DNA of 64,000 nt, from assembly GCA_047967505.1 (NCBI GenBank), contig CM106541.1. One strand, written 5' to 3'. The notes beneath the pieces are model-generated. The model saw only the letters and a list, made by a program, of their open reading frames with translations, had not been told where the DNA came from and made no database searches. The position numbers were made by a program, and so were the translations under genes. This DNA is from Dipteris shenzhenensis. Taxonomy: Eukaryota; Polypodiophyta; Polypodiopsida; Gleicheniales. Shown here piece after piece: positions 34,301 through 44,317 of this stretch. Within the stretch, counting starts at the first letter, position 1; every line of letters begins with the position of its first letter.

Positions 34301-34663
34301 TGGATGTCTCACACACAGAAGTGTGTTACTTTGTCTACCACAGAGGCTGAGTATGTTGCAGCCATAGAGGGTTGCAAGGAGGCTATATGGCTTGATCGGC
34401 TGGTGGGAGATTTGGGGATTCATATAGGTGTGCCGACATTGCATAGTGATTCCATGAGTGCTATTCAGCTAGCACAAAATCCGGTCTTTCATGCAAAGAC
34501 CAAACACATTGAGGTCAGGTACCATTTTATCATGGAGGTACTTGAGGACAAGCGCATAGAGCTTGTCAAGGTTCATACAGATGATAACCCTACAGATATG
34601 TTGACGAAGAGTCTACCTAGTCAGCGGTTTGAGTATTGTCGTGTATTGATGGGCATTGGATAG
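31353..34663 (+). pseudogene. Ty1/copia element 2, gag-pol pseudogene
   Basis: It starts within the CCHC finger (KKGHKKKDCYKLKRE). The protease DWILDSGASFHVTPHREWF is at 31570. The pre-integrase has LWHCRLGHMSQNGMK and CEHCLYGKQTKSAH. The integrase has DLVHLDVCGPM, YYVTFIDDATRKVWAY, LRTDNGGEYLS and TPEQN, with the following GVAERMN-type stretch altered to LVAKKMN. RT (33003-34112) has CKWVYKMK, QMDVKTTFLHGDLHEEIYM and YVDDMLLAS. RNase H (34271-34663) has LSTTEAEYVAA, then HIEVRYHFI and DMLTKSLPSQRFEYCRVLMG. There are at least three frameshifts and stops, and a small deletion near 34111. It is older than copia 1, which interrupts it. Confidence 0.9.
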
Positions 34664-34716
34664 TATGCTCACTAGTTGTTCTCCCTTAAAGGCACATTGT
34701 CCTTTAAGTGGGAGGT

Positions 34717-34888
34717 TGTGGAGGTTAAAGGTCACTGTGCCTTTACCCCGGTTATGTACAATACTCAAACACGTATATAAATGAATGAAAAAGAAGATTA
34801 GGGTGTTCTGCACCCACCAAAACTTGTGTGGCTCTCTGTTTCTCTCTCTCCCTCTTCCGTTCTTGCTTCCGTTGAGAGCACTCTCACA
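34717..34888 (+). mobile_element. Probable 3' LTR of copia 2
   Basis: It begins TGTGGAGG after the purine-rich AAGTGGGAGGT and ends CTCTCACA. It contains a TATA-like ACGTATATAAAT. At 172 bp it is short but of the size seen in small copia families. No partner LTR is present for comparison, so borders are inferred. Confidence 0.5.
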
Positions 34889-35318
34889 AGGTTCTATAGA
34901 AATATGCTAGTCAGATAGGGGAAGTAGGACAAGGGCCCATTTAAAAAGTACAAACCTCATAAGCATAGGGTGGCTACTCAATGAATGGGTAGGGAAACCT
35001 ACAGCCTCTTAGACACAATATGCAAGGGTAGGGAGATACCCACAACCCTTTAAGAATAGTATGTCATAATATGCAAGAAGGGAAGGGGGGGTCTATAGAC
35101 CTAGGTTGTTTGTATACTTAAATACAAAGGAAATATCCAACCATGTGATTTTGAATTGAATTTGGATACACTTGGACCCCTCCAAAGTATGCAAGATATG
35201 GGTCTATTTAAAGGCTATGAACTCTAGAATAAGATAAAATGCATAGATATCAACTTTTAACAGTGGGATAAAAACTTATTGCCCTCATATTAGAGAATTT
35301 ACAAGGTTCTAATTAGAA
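34889..35318. other. No gene recognised
   Basis: AT-rich flank between the copia 2 LTR and the endonuclease fragment. It has short near-repeats of the type ATATGCAAG-GTAGGGAGATACCC around 35015-35090. Nothing codes convincingly. Confidence 0.3.
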
Positions 35319-35932
35319 TTTCACTTGGCGCCCCATGCCAAAACTCACGCCATCATACAAATGCTAAACACGCGATCATTACACTCACCCCATGAGGACA
35401 TAAATAGCGACTACAACCTCCAAACATCAGACATGCTTTGCCTTAATGAAACTAGGACTACAGACTCTACACTATACATTGACACAAAGAAGTTTGCCGC
35501 AATAACAACATTCAACAAGATGGGAACCTCACTAGCGTAAACTCTGCTTGACTCAACATACAACAAGCACTGCAAATGGGCTAGAAGTAATCATGGCACA
35601 TTTCTAACCAAGTTCAAGACAATCAATGTTCATTGTAACAATACAAAAGCATGCAATTTCAATACATTCTTACAATATTATTGTGCAATAAACACTACCA
35701 ACACATTATCCGACCTTCCCAATTGGAGACTTGAAGCTAGAAAGTTCAACAAAGAAAGCACAATCAGCAAAAATGTAATGGAAGAAAACAAACTATGTCT
35801 AGCAAACAAAACTCCAAGTACAATTTACAAATCCCAATTAGACCACATATGGACAAACACACCTACAAAAACTAGTCACGTAGGCACAACTGAAGCATAT
35901 TGGACAATGGACTGACCATGTCCGTGTAGCAT
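35319..35932 (+). pseudogene. APE-type endonuclease fragment (Helitron- or LINE-associated)
   Basis: The frame from about 35319 reads LNTRSLHSPHEDI, then SDMLCLNETRTTDSTLY and AITTFNKMGTSLA. After one stop it continues in the same general frame with FLQYYCAINTTNTL, then SQLDHIWTN and GTTEAYWTMD. The N-E-T-R glutamate and the LDHIW motif near the C-terminus fit the exonuclease-endonuclease-phosphatase fold. This fold is carried by Helentron-type Helitrons and by non-LTR elements. It is on the plus strand, opposite to the Helitron at 36580-42077. The middle of the fold (GDFN motif) is missing. Confidence 0.5.
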
Positions 35933-36579
35933 ATGTATCAATTACCATCACGGCAAAGAAGCAATAAACATTGCTATTTAAAAAAAAAAGTCAAAATTCA
36001 ATAGCATCAAAAAATTCAGGAAAAAATAATTCCAGTGAGCGCCATGTGGAGGGCAAAGAAAGGGTCGATGATTGTGAAGTGCATTGCGATTGTCGATTGC
36101 GGATCATTCCGATTGTTGCTAACTAGATTGCTTGGCCAACTGGGCTCTTGATGAATACTTCTCTCTTTTGCTATCTTGTTGAGGTTCACATGAGTCACGT
36201 TGTCAGAAATGATGCAGAAGATTGATGTTCAATTGCATGCAACCTTTTCTAGAGATTTCGTTATCATCCAGTCCTGCTTGCACTTGATGTTGTTCATGTC
36301 GACAGTAAAACGTAGTTTTTCTTTTTTTCAGAGGAAGACAAATTCCTATTCTTTGCACTGTAAGCAAATCTATTGTCATTCGACTTCGAGCGAATGACGG
36401 GGAGATGTATTTCAGAAATGTATAAATAATAAATGAAAACCAAATTGAGACAGAAGCATGCAACTGTGACAGGAATAATCCAAACCCAAAGCTGCATTGC
36501 ATGTACGACAAAAGTTCCAGCGCCATTTGCAACTTCATTGGATCCCTTTTTTAGAAGGCACAAATGTTTATTTTTTGGG
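35933..36579. other. No gene recognised
   Basis: Short frames here have no recognisable content. 36080-36110 contains GTCGATTGCGGATCATTCCG, and similar ATTGCGGATCAT strings occur at 46237-46275 beyond the other side of the Helitron. This may be Helitron-flanking or terminal sequence, but no CTRR end with hairpin could be fixed. Confidence 0.3.
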
Positions 36580-36915
36580 TCAAATTATGTTCCTATGCTT
36601 TAGAAAATAGTACTTCCGCGCTCTAGCCGGATGGCCCTCGAGCATGTTGTAACCTAATGGACCTACTGTGTTGTGGCTCCTTATGTAGTACTGCTCTAAA
36701 GTTCGTGCTTTGTCTACAGTGTCTGTTGTTTCCAAAACTTTGATTTCAAAATTTTCTTCGAAGGGCTTGTAACGCTGCAAGTCCTCTTTCATTTTCGCCG
36801 GTGGTTTTTTATTGTGCTATTTGATCCTCCGCGGCAGGTCCGTCGTGCTCCCTATGTATTTTCTGTTGTTGGCCTTGCATGTGATGCAGTAGACGACGAG
36901 GCTCGCACGATTCCC
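36580..36915 (-). pseudogene. GIY-YIG endonuclease domain at the 3' end of a Helitron-like gene
   Basis: The minus-strand frame from 36915 reads SLVVYCITCKANNRKYIGST, then TDLPRRIK and a TAG (36817-36819). It resumes HNKKPPAKMKEDLQRYKPFE, DKARTLEQYYIRSHNT and PLGYNMLEGHPARARK to a stop at 36580. Hallmarks of the GIY-YIG fold are all visible: V-Y and Y-I-G tyrosines, the Arg of LPRRIK, the Glu of ARTLEQ and the Asn of GYN. It is in the same frame as, and directly after, the TAA that ends the preceding Helitron C-terminal exon. It may have been a fused domain, an alternative 3' part or a separate gene. A nuclease nicking role in transposition is inference only. Confidence 0.75.
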
Positions 36916-37959
36916 TTACGCGGGCGCTTCAGTGGAGGCTCCTCCTTCATCTTGAGGCTCGCGTCTTTCAATGTCGTACCTGCGTAAACATTGACAATTA
37001 CGTTAGTCATTGAGGTTTTCGGTCTTTTTTTTTCGTTTGAGGTCCATAATAGAATGCATTTATTTACTTGCCCTGGTTTTTCTCTGTTGGCGTTAAAGGA
37101 TCGTTTCCAATACCGAAGCGCTCCTCGTATAAGTCCCTGTCGAAAATATATGTAAGCTTCTCCATTGTCATCACCGGGTGCGTCCGTCGTGCATCCCTCC
37201 AAATTGTTCCATGAATTATTCGAGTATAGCCGTTCCTTGATCGCGCGTCGTGTCCCTCAGCAACTCCAAGGATACGTTGTACCCATAATGCAGTAGCTCA
37301 CACGCATACGCTGTGATCCCTTTCATCTTCGTGTCTAGTAGCTTCTGCCCCTCCAAACTTTCCATCATCCTATCGGTCTCATCGAACTCAATGTCAAGCT
37401 CGACAAGGATCTCTTTGAGGAGTCCTGCAGGAGAAGTGCAATCCATGATGAGTTTGTTGTTCTTGCAACTCGTTAATTCTTTTTCTCAATTGTTGCAGTT
37501 TTTTTTAATTTTTGGAAGCATTACGTACCATTTGCGAATCTTAAGCCTCCCGGCTCTCTTTTAGCTGGCAAACGCCTATTGCAGTTGTCAATGAAGTCGC
37601 GTAGTTCCGCATATGTGTTGAAGCCGTTGATGTAAGCTCTCGGACGTTCTCCTGCATTGTTTGCTAGCCGGAATTGCTTTGTGATTAGGAAGAACCTCCT
37701 CTTTGCTGGTGGAGGTTTTGTTGCCTTCGCATTGCTTTTGTATAGCTCAAATAGCTGCTTGCAGGCATGACTTATTACACCGTCTTTTCAAATGAGCCGT
37801 CTTTTTAAATCTTCAAGAAAAAAAGATTCTTTCATGCTGGTGGAATTTACCTTGTATGCGTCCATGTCTTATGCTGTAATGTCCTGAGCTTTCTGATTCT
37901 CTGCACCTGTTCTCGATAACAGACAAGATATTAAAACCATTTTCCTTGCACGCATGTTT
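36916..37959 (-). pseudogene. Intron-containing C-terminal extension of the Helitron-like protein
   Basis: Coding pieces are linked by plausible GT-AG introns on the minus strand. LFELYKSNAKATKPPPAKRR, FFLITKQFRLANNAGERPRA and GGLRFANG end at a donor GTACGT (about 37530). An acceptor CTTCTCCTGCAG (about 37430) joins in frame to LLKEILVELDIEFDETDRMM, then KGITAYACELLHYGYNVSLE. After one frame slip comes IIHGTIWRDARRTHPVMTME, LTYIFDRDLYEERFGIGND. A second intron with donor GCAAGTAAATAAA and acceptor TTTACGCAG (about 37065-36980) leads to YDIERREPQDEGGASTEAP and a TAA (36916-36918). I do not recognise the domain. It lies between helicase and GIY-YIG. Confidence 0.55.
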
Positions 37960-39748
37960 GACGTAACATATTCATGACTTGTCTCTGCCTTTTTCAATCT
38001 TTGGTAGTGAATACCTTTATGCGTGTGGTTGTGTTGTAGGCTGTGAGAACTCTCGTGGAATTGGTCTGAATATGTCTGGATGTGGGCAATGTAGTATGCG
38101 TAGCCTCATTCTCTCAGTCACTCTAGACAACATCACGTATGCTAGGCCAGGGGCAAACACTCCTCGAAATATGAGCAGCGCTTTGTTGGATATGGTTGCG
38201 CCTTGGGATTTGTGTCCCGTGATAGCGTATGCTAGGGTTAGTGGAAATGTGGACTTGTGGAACCATTTTCCATTTATTGCCTTTCGCTAATGCTTTGAGC
38301 GTCGTAATGTGAGCACGGCCACTGTTGTGTCCACGACGACAGTGATACCGTTGATTTCTCCCCTGCTAGTTGCATTGATGCTCTTGATTTTGTACATTGC
38401 TCCATTTGCGGCACCTATTGCGAGGTCGATGTTTTCCGTTATCATTGCCTTCGCCCCCACGCAAATTTTTCCTATCTCGTTGAAGCTTTTGTCCTCCAAC
38501 CATTCTTTGAGAGCTGGTTCGCTCGCGGCGTTACTGTGTATTTGAACATGACAATCATCTCGGGAGTGTTGAATTTCTCCACAAGCTCATCGTTGAAGGT
38601 AGCGACATCAACTCTGTGCGTGCAAATGATGGTTGTTTCGGCATCGATGAAGTGGCATGCACCTTCCTTGTCGACAATGCACTGCCCCAAACAGTCGGAA
38701 ATCTCGTCAGTTGTGGGCGTCCTGAGTCTTATGGTATGCAAGAATGCCAGGAACGGCATGTCTCGTGCATGTCGCACCGAGAATTGCATGTGGTACATTT
38801 TCGCTTGAACCCAGTGCGTGGAGGACGTGATGTGGCACGGCTCGCAGAGATCCTCGCAGTGTTTGCAAACTGGCGGTAATTGCGCCAGGTCACCAAAAAT
38901 TATGAGCATTTTGTGTCTGAATGGCTCATGCAATGTGCCATTAGTCACATTGACGATTTGTCTTACCACGAGATCGAAAGTCATCCTTGTTAGCATGGAC
39001 ATCTCATCAATGATGATCGCGTTGGCTTCCTTGATTGCGAGGTGTTGCTCATCCGTCTCATGGATGTTCAGTGGGTACTGACTGCTGCGCACAGGGATCT
39101 TGAATTGGTAGTGTACAGTGGTTGCAATCCCGCTCAGCCGTGTCGCAACCGCCCCTGTTGATGCACAGAGTATTGCCGTTTTGTTTTGCGCTACCAGATG
39201 CGAAACATAGTACCGTATCAAGAAGTTTTGCCGCTACCTAGTGTTCCACAGACAACGTGCAGCCCCGAGCTTGTTGAAGCTAGGCTTTCGAAGACTCTTT
39301 GTTGTTCTACTATCAATGCGGAATTGGCGACGGTGCGAAACTCGGCCATTTTTTCCAACATCCTCGTGCGTGTTGGCCCTTCGACGGTTTGCTGGTCGAT
39401 GTTAGGCGCTTCCATCAGGCAGTCTCGGATGATCGCAACCTTTTGCAATATCATATTGATCAACTGGTCCGTGTGGTCAATTGCTAGCAAGTTCCTTTGC
39501 GTGTATTCGGTCACATACATCTCGAGGTCCTCATTGCTCAATATCAGGCCGCGCATTTGGCATTCGACAAAGTAGGATCCAGCTGTGTTGGCAGGTGATA
39601 TGAGCTCCGTTTCATTCCTGAAGCTGAGTTTTCGCAAGAGCACGTTGTAGAAGTACCCCTCTGGTTGATGTCCAGGGTGGTAGTCAGTGAATCTGACTAC
39701 TCGCTCACATTTTGCGATCCTGTTGCCTAAGAGGTCAGACCGTTCCAC
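37960..39748 (-). pseudogene. PIF1-type helicase part of the Helitron-like gene
   Basis: Helicase motifs occur in order. GTLGSGKTS is the Walker A (39225-39250), interrupted by one frameshift. TAILCASTGAVATRLSGIAT (Ia) and AIIIDEMSMLTR (Walker B) follow, then LIIFGDLAQLPPVC (III) and FSVRHARDMPFL. After another slip come KICVGAKAMITENIDLAIGA and NGAMYKIKSI. YAITGHKSQGATIS and FAPGLAYVMLSRVTERMRLR (V/VI) lie at 38240-38090. It is the SF1B helicase that would unwind the element during rolling-circle transposition. The motifs are well kept, but three or four frameshifts inactivate it. Confidence 0.85.
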
Positions 39749-42077
39749 GTTGCGTTTCCTTGGGCTTTCGGATCACATATTGCCTATGGTAATCGTAGAA
39801 CGTGCTATCCTCGATGACGCTCGGTCTCCCGCAGTATATGTCGACCGAGTGCAGGGTGACATTGTTGTTTCGCGAGATGATGCGTTGTCTTAGAGATGGT
39901 GGCAAGGAGTCGACATAATGAACGGTCTCGCTCCTTGTGATTGTTGGTATCTGCATGCAGTTTAGCGCGGCCTCTGTTGGAGAGGTTGGTTTTGATAGGA
40001 GGCTTGCGGCGATGAGTTTCAGCTTTACTTCGTCGAGATGTTGCAACCCCAAACGCGAGGCATCTTCTGAACGGATGTTCAGTTTGCCCATTGGTTCAGA
40101 TTTCATCGCGTACTTGAGGAGGTAGTGAGAGATTGAAGAGTTTGTCACCCGCTGTATGTTCATGTGTGCACCCCACAACAGTAACACGGAAGGGTGGTAA
40201 GGGACGACGTTTCGGTGCTCATGTCCCGGTCGGTAATACAACCAACGTTGCGTCAGAGGGTCGAGGATGGGTTCATATTCTGGTTGTGTTGCGAAAGGGA
40301 AGCCGTGCTTGCAACTGTGGTGTGACGGTTCGACGTAGCACACTTTCTTGCATACGTGCAACTGCTTTCTGAGAACTAGTTCTCGCAGCCTTGTGTTTCG
40401 AGGATCCAGGGCCTCGTCCCTGGGGACGTAAGCCGCAATCTCATTTGCAATTCGCTGACGGTCATCATGGTGGACCCACAATATGACATGGGCGTGTAGG
40501 GAGCCCCTGTTTTGTATCTCATAACGAACGACATGGTGTTGTATTCAGCCAAGCACACCGTCGGATGAAAGCAAATGTTTGCGCATGAACATGTGGAAGC
40601 GTGCGTGGAAAAGTGCCACGCATTCAACAGGACAGTCCTTCCAAGTGAACTGCGCATTATAATGTGTTGCGATGCTCTCGATCACATTAATTTCTTGCCA
40701 CTGTGTATCGGTGACCTCGTCTGCAGTGAATGTCAGAAAGAAATTTGGGAGGCCCCAAGCATCGACCATCGTTATGAGGTCCTTCAGTTGCCGTCGATGC
40801 CACGATGGGGACCCCGGCATTGTTGATGGCATGCTGTAGCGAAGCATGTGTCTCATTGCGTCTTCATCGGCGGTCGTGGCAGGGTTGGCTTTCCTATATT
40901 GGTCGATGTCTCGTTGCAAGCATGTAGAGTTGCTTGAATTGGCAATCATCACTGCCTGTTTTAACTGGAACATGATCAACAAGTACGGCTTGTAGAGCAT
41001 GTAGATAGAGAATAAGGTGCATATTCTCATTTTCACATAGTTGCTGAACTGTATGCAGCCATCATAGTAGCCCCGTCCGAAAGGGAACAGGAAGGGGAAC
41101 ACTGCTGACTCCATGGTTATGTCAACGCACGCACTGCCAGCTGCTGCTACTCCGTCGACGTGGAATGAAGCGACCCTCTCTGAAAGCATTTCTGTACCCC
41201 GTAGCTGTATGGAGGCAAACTCATGCTTGTCCCTTGCATCAAAGGCGCGACGGTTTGCGGGGTCCACCATGTTTTGCAAAAGCAGGAGCTCAGGCTGAGA
41301 TTCCACTATTGACATTAACTCGAAGGGAGCTGTCTCATCGTGTAGTTCCAAGATACTTGCAATGGTTTGAGGACTCAAGATGCACATACCCATCTTGATG
41401 TCCGCACGCTCTGCTAAAGAATTGTACTTGCGCAATATTGGATTGTTCTCGATGTTGTATGTGAGCACAGCTGACAGCTCGTTCGTCACGATTTCTTGAG
41501 CCGAGCTTAGTGGGACGTTTCGCCAAGATATCAGAGGATTGTCTAGAAGTGACCTTCGATCGAGTGTGCCATGAGCAATCGCATTTACAGTCGTGGTAAC
41601 TGAAATGGATATATCTATGATGCTTAGCAGTTGCGTGTGGAGGTGGTTTGTTTTAAGCAACTGCCGAAAGTACTGTGGCATCAACCGCACAATGTATCTG
41701 CTCTGCTCGGCATCTCGTGTGCAGCTTTGGCATTTCCAATAAGTCACTTGCATGCCCATATTCTCGCAGGCATCCAAAAGTATCATGTTTCCGAGTGCGG
41801 CGCTGTGGCTCGAGATGCCTATGCCTTGCGAAGAAACGATCCTTTGGTTTGCAGACAATAGCGTGGTTATGCCACAGACACCGCAGATTTGAAGGCTAGA
41901 GAAAATAGCCGCGCAATTACTAACCCATTGCTTGTATCTATCTGCGATGGTCAACCATGATGATGTAGCTGGCCTCAAGGACATCTTTCTTGATGTTATA
42001 TCAAGTTGAATAGCTCGACCTCTGGCTGCTCTGAGCGTTGACGAATGGTCATGTTCGAAGGAGTTTCCGGTGGTCAT
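39735..42077 (-). pseudogene. Helitron-like Rep (HUH nuclease) with a single nonsense codon
   Basis: One frame runs from ATG 42077 to 39735. A single TGA (40545-40547) stands where a Trp codon fits, giving about 780 residues. An N-terminal Cys-rich part has SLQICGVCG and YWKCQSCTRDAE. The Helitron-like N domain shows AVFPFLFPFGRGYYDG, CLQRDIDQYRKANP and PSWHRRQLKDLITMVDAWGL, then NFFLTFTADE and PVECVALFHARF. The HUH motif is RGSLHAHVILW (about 40500). The paired tyrosines SHYLLKYAMK lie near 40110-40125. Rep cleaves and joins single strands in rolling-circle transposition. A frameshift near 39745 separates it from the helicase. The tract appears GC-richer than its copia neighbours. Confidence 0.88.
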
Positions 42078-43090
42078 TTCTACATCGTGACATGAATCGA
42101 TGTCTTATGTTCGGGTTTAAACACCTACAGGGATTAATAATAAAAACCATCTGAAACTTTGCTACAATTTCACTCACGTGGTTTTGTCTAAACGCAACAG
42201 GAAAAACAAAATGGACTAAACCTCTATCTTTAGAAGGTGAACGAATTGATAAAATAACTTGAATCAAGCAAATACATTTTGTTGTGCGTACCTTTAGGAG
42301 AAGACACTCGTTTGGAGGCTACAAACATCTTGAAAACAGAAGTGTTGCAGACATGATTAGTATGTTGGTCGAACCAAGCAAATGTAATGTTCCCTTGCGG
42401 AAACACAATGTGCGAAGAAGTGTGCGTGCTCAAGATGAGGTGTAAAAAAAAAAAAACCATACGTAATGTATGGTGGAGAGCCGGCACATGTCTCTCCAAA
42501 AATTATATATCATAGGGGAACGTGCCATCCCCTCGTTTGAATAGTCACCTCCAGTGTTGGAGGTGTAGCGCATTAATGTGGACCAGAGCAATAGACGGTG
42601 CAGAAACATTTCAGAATTGAAATGACCATACATTCTACTTACGTGGAGTATCCTTTGTGGCATCCACAGCTCGACGAGAAGTCGCCTATTTCTTTGCTGG
42701 AATGTTGGAATCTGAAAAACAATCATGATTAGTCAATATGCATTCCTCATGTTCTGCATGTTTGGATATGTTGGTTAGGATATATGCAATTTCCTAAAGA
42801 TGATAAATTCAAGCACAAAAGCTATACACAATCCAACGATCAAAGATGTTCAAACCATCAAGGTAATCATCTTCACACATCTTCGAGCAGTTGTAGTTAC
42901 AATTTTACGGAGGATCAAGCGCTTCTATTTTGTCCCCTTCACCCAGAATCCACTGTGATATAGGCAACTTGGGTCAGTCAACGAGCAGAACACTTAGCAA
43001 ATTAAGCTCGTCTTCGAAGGTAAACGTCCGTGATCATTGCTTCGAGCTGTTGTACACTATTACAATGCTGAGGAGCCGCGCGATACTGTT
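42078..43090 (-). other. Upstream region of the Helitron-like gene
   Basis: No convincing protein. 42976-43010 contains CGAGCAGAACACTTAGCAAA and TTAAGCTCG, the opening part of the tandem repeat monomer found at 44318-46200. A possible acceptor CCCTGTAG lies on the minus strand near 42130, so an untranslated first exon is possible. Confidence 0.45.
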
Positions 43091-43790
43091 TTATCTTCTC
43101 CTGCTGTAAATCGAATAAGGTCCAGCGAGAGGAGCCGAGAAGTGATTCCCATCAGTGTTCATCTCTAAAGGACCGGACATATAGCCCCGCTCCAATGGCC
43201 CTGACATGAAGCCTCTTTCCAAAGGTCCCGAGATGAGCCCCCGTTCGATGGGTCCTGACATGAATCCCCTCTCCAAAGGTCCAGAGAATGTTCCGGAGAT
43301 CGGACCCGAGAAGGTGACGCCCCTGGGAATGGGTTGCAGTGGCAACGCACTGAAGGAAGAGGTGCTCTCGAAGGTAGCCGCACGATCATCCGGGACGCTA
43401 GTGAAGGAGTGGAATTGCTCATGGCAGACGGCGGTACGCGGGGTGGAAGGGTTTGCACTCACGGAAGCACCAGAGATTGATTTGAAGGTGGTTTCGGAGA
43501 GGTTTCATGGTTTGTCAGCTGAAACAATAGCATTGTCGCTGTTGTGCAATCGGAAAGAACCGCTGCGAGCTTCGGAATCAGCCAAGGGAACAGGGATGAC
43601 GCTGTATCTGTCTGAGGGGGAGGGAGAGAGGTGAGGGGGGGACTCGAGGGATGGACGAACATAGTAGAAGGAATGGCCTAAGCCTTCATCGAGAGGCTCA
43701 GAGAAGAAAATAGCCACTCGCTCGTGATCGTGAGCAACAGGCACAAAGCACCCCACCACGCGCGACACACTGTTGCCCTTGGCACATCTC
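43091..43790 (-). pseudogene. PP2C (POLTERGEIST-like) N-terminal fragment
   Basis: The minus-strand frame reads GNSVSRVVGCFVPVAHDHER, EPLDEGLGHSFYYVRPSLES and SGSFRLHNSDNA. A TGA (about 43505) follows, then LSETTFKSISGASVSANPST, FESTSSFSALPLQPIPRGVT and five SGP(L/I)ERG(F/L)(M/I) repeats before a stop at 43091. This is the N-terminal region of plant POLTERGEIST/PLL-type protein phosphatases 2C, membrane-associated enzymes in meristem signalling. The catalytic PP2C domain is absent. The expected initiator ATG before GNSVSRVVGC is AAG. Loss of start, nonsense codon and truncation make it a fragment. It is on the Helitron strand and lies between pieces of the Helitron-side repeats, so it may be captured cargo. 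Confidence 0.75.
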
Positions 43791-44310
43791 TCTCTTCTTG
43801 TGATTGCTTGGCAGCTCTGTTTGACGATCCTCTCCTACTGCGGGCCTGTCAAGGTCAGAGGGGAAGATGGGTGGTGCGGAATTCCATGGCCGAATCCGAA
43901 TCTGAGGGAGAAGCACAAGCTACAGAGGTAGAGGGAAGGGGGAAGCAAATAGGCTTGATTTGTGTGTAGGGAGAGGGAGATTGCGAGGAAGCATGGCTAG
44001 GGAGGGAGGCCTTATAGGCTTCAGGAGGGCTGTTGAGCAACAAACTGTGACTGGTTCCACAACAAACTGTGATGGCAGCAAAGTGAGATGAATGCAAAAG
44101 AGGCACGAGGAGGGGTGATTGATTGCAGTAGAAGGAGCCGAAGAGCAACAACAACAACAACAACAACAAGGCACAACAGAAAGCGAAGACGAGCTGAAAA
44201 ACCGTTGTTCTTAAGAAAGAGAGCAATGAATAGTCGAGTATGTATCGACGAGTATGTATCGAAGGTATACAAACCGAGATGGGCTTTTCAATAGCGATCA
44301 ATCGATACGA
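43791..44310 (-). other. Probable 5' UTR or flank of the PP2C fragment
   Basis: Pyrimidine-rich on the minus strand with a (GTT)n tract (plus-strand CAACAACAA at 44146-44169), as is common in plant 5' leaders. Long minus frames here (43855-44301) have no recognisable domain. The junction with the tandem repeat is at about 44311. Confidence 0.4.
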
Positions 44311-44317
44311 TGAACTG

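Noticed and set aside
36200-36563. Overlapping plus and minus frames of 65-111 codons
   Set aside because: Mutually overlapping and without recognisable content. They lie in the probable 3' flank of the Helitron.
43855-44301. 148-codon minus frame with Leu-run (LLLLLLLLLF)
   Set aside because: The Leu run is translation of a (GTT)n-type tract. The region fits a 5' UTR or flank of the PP2C fragment better than a signal-anchored protein.
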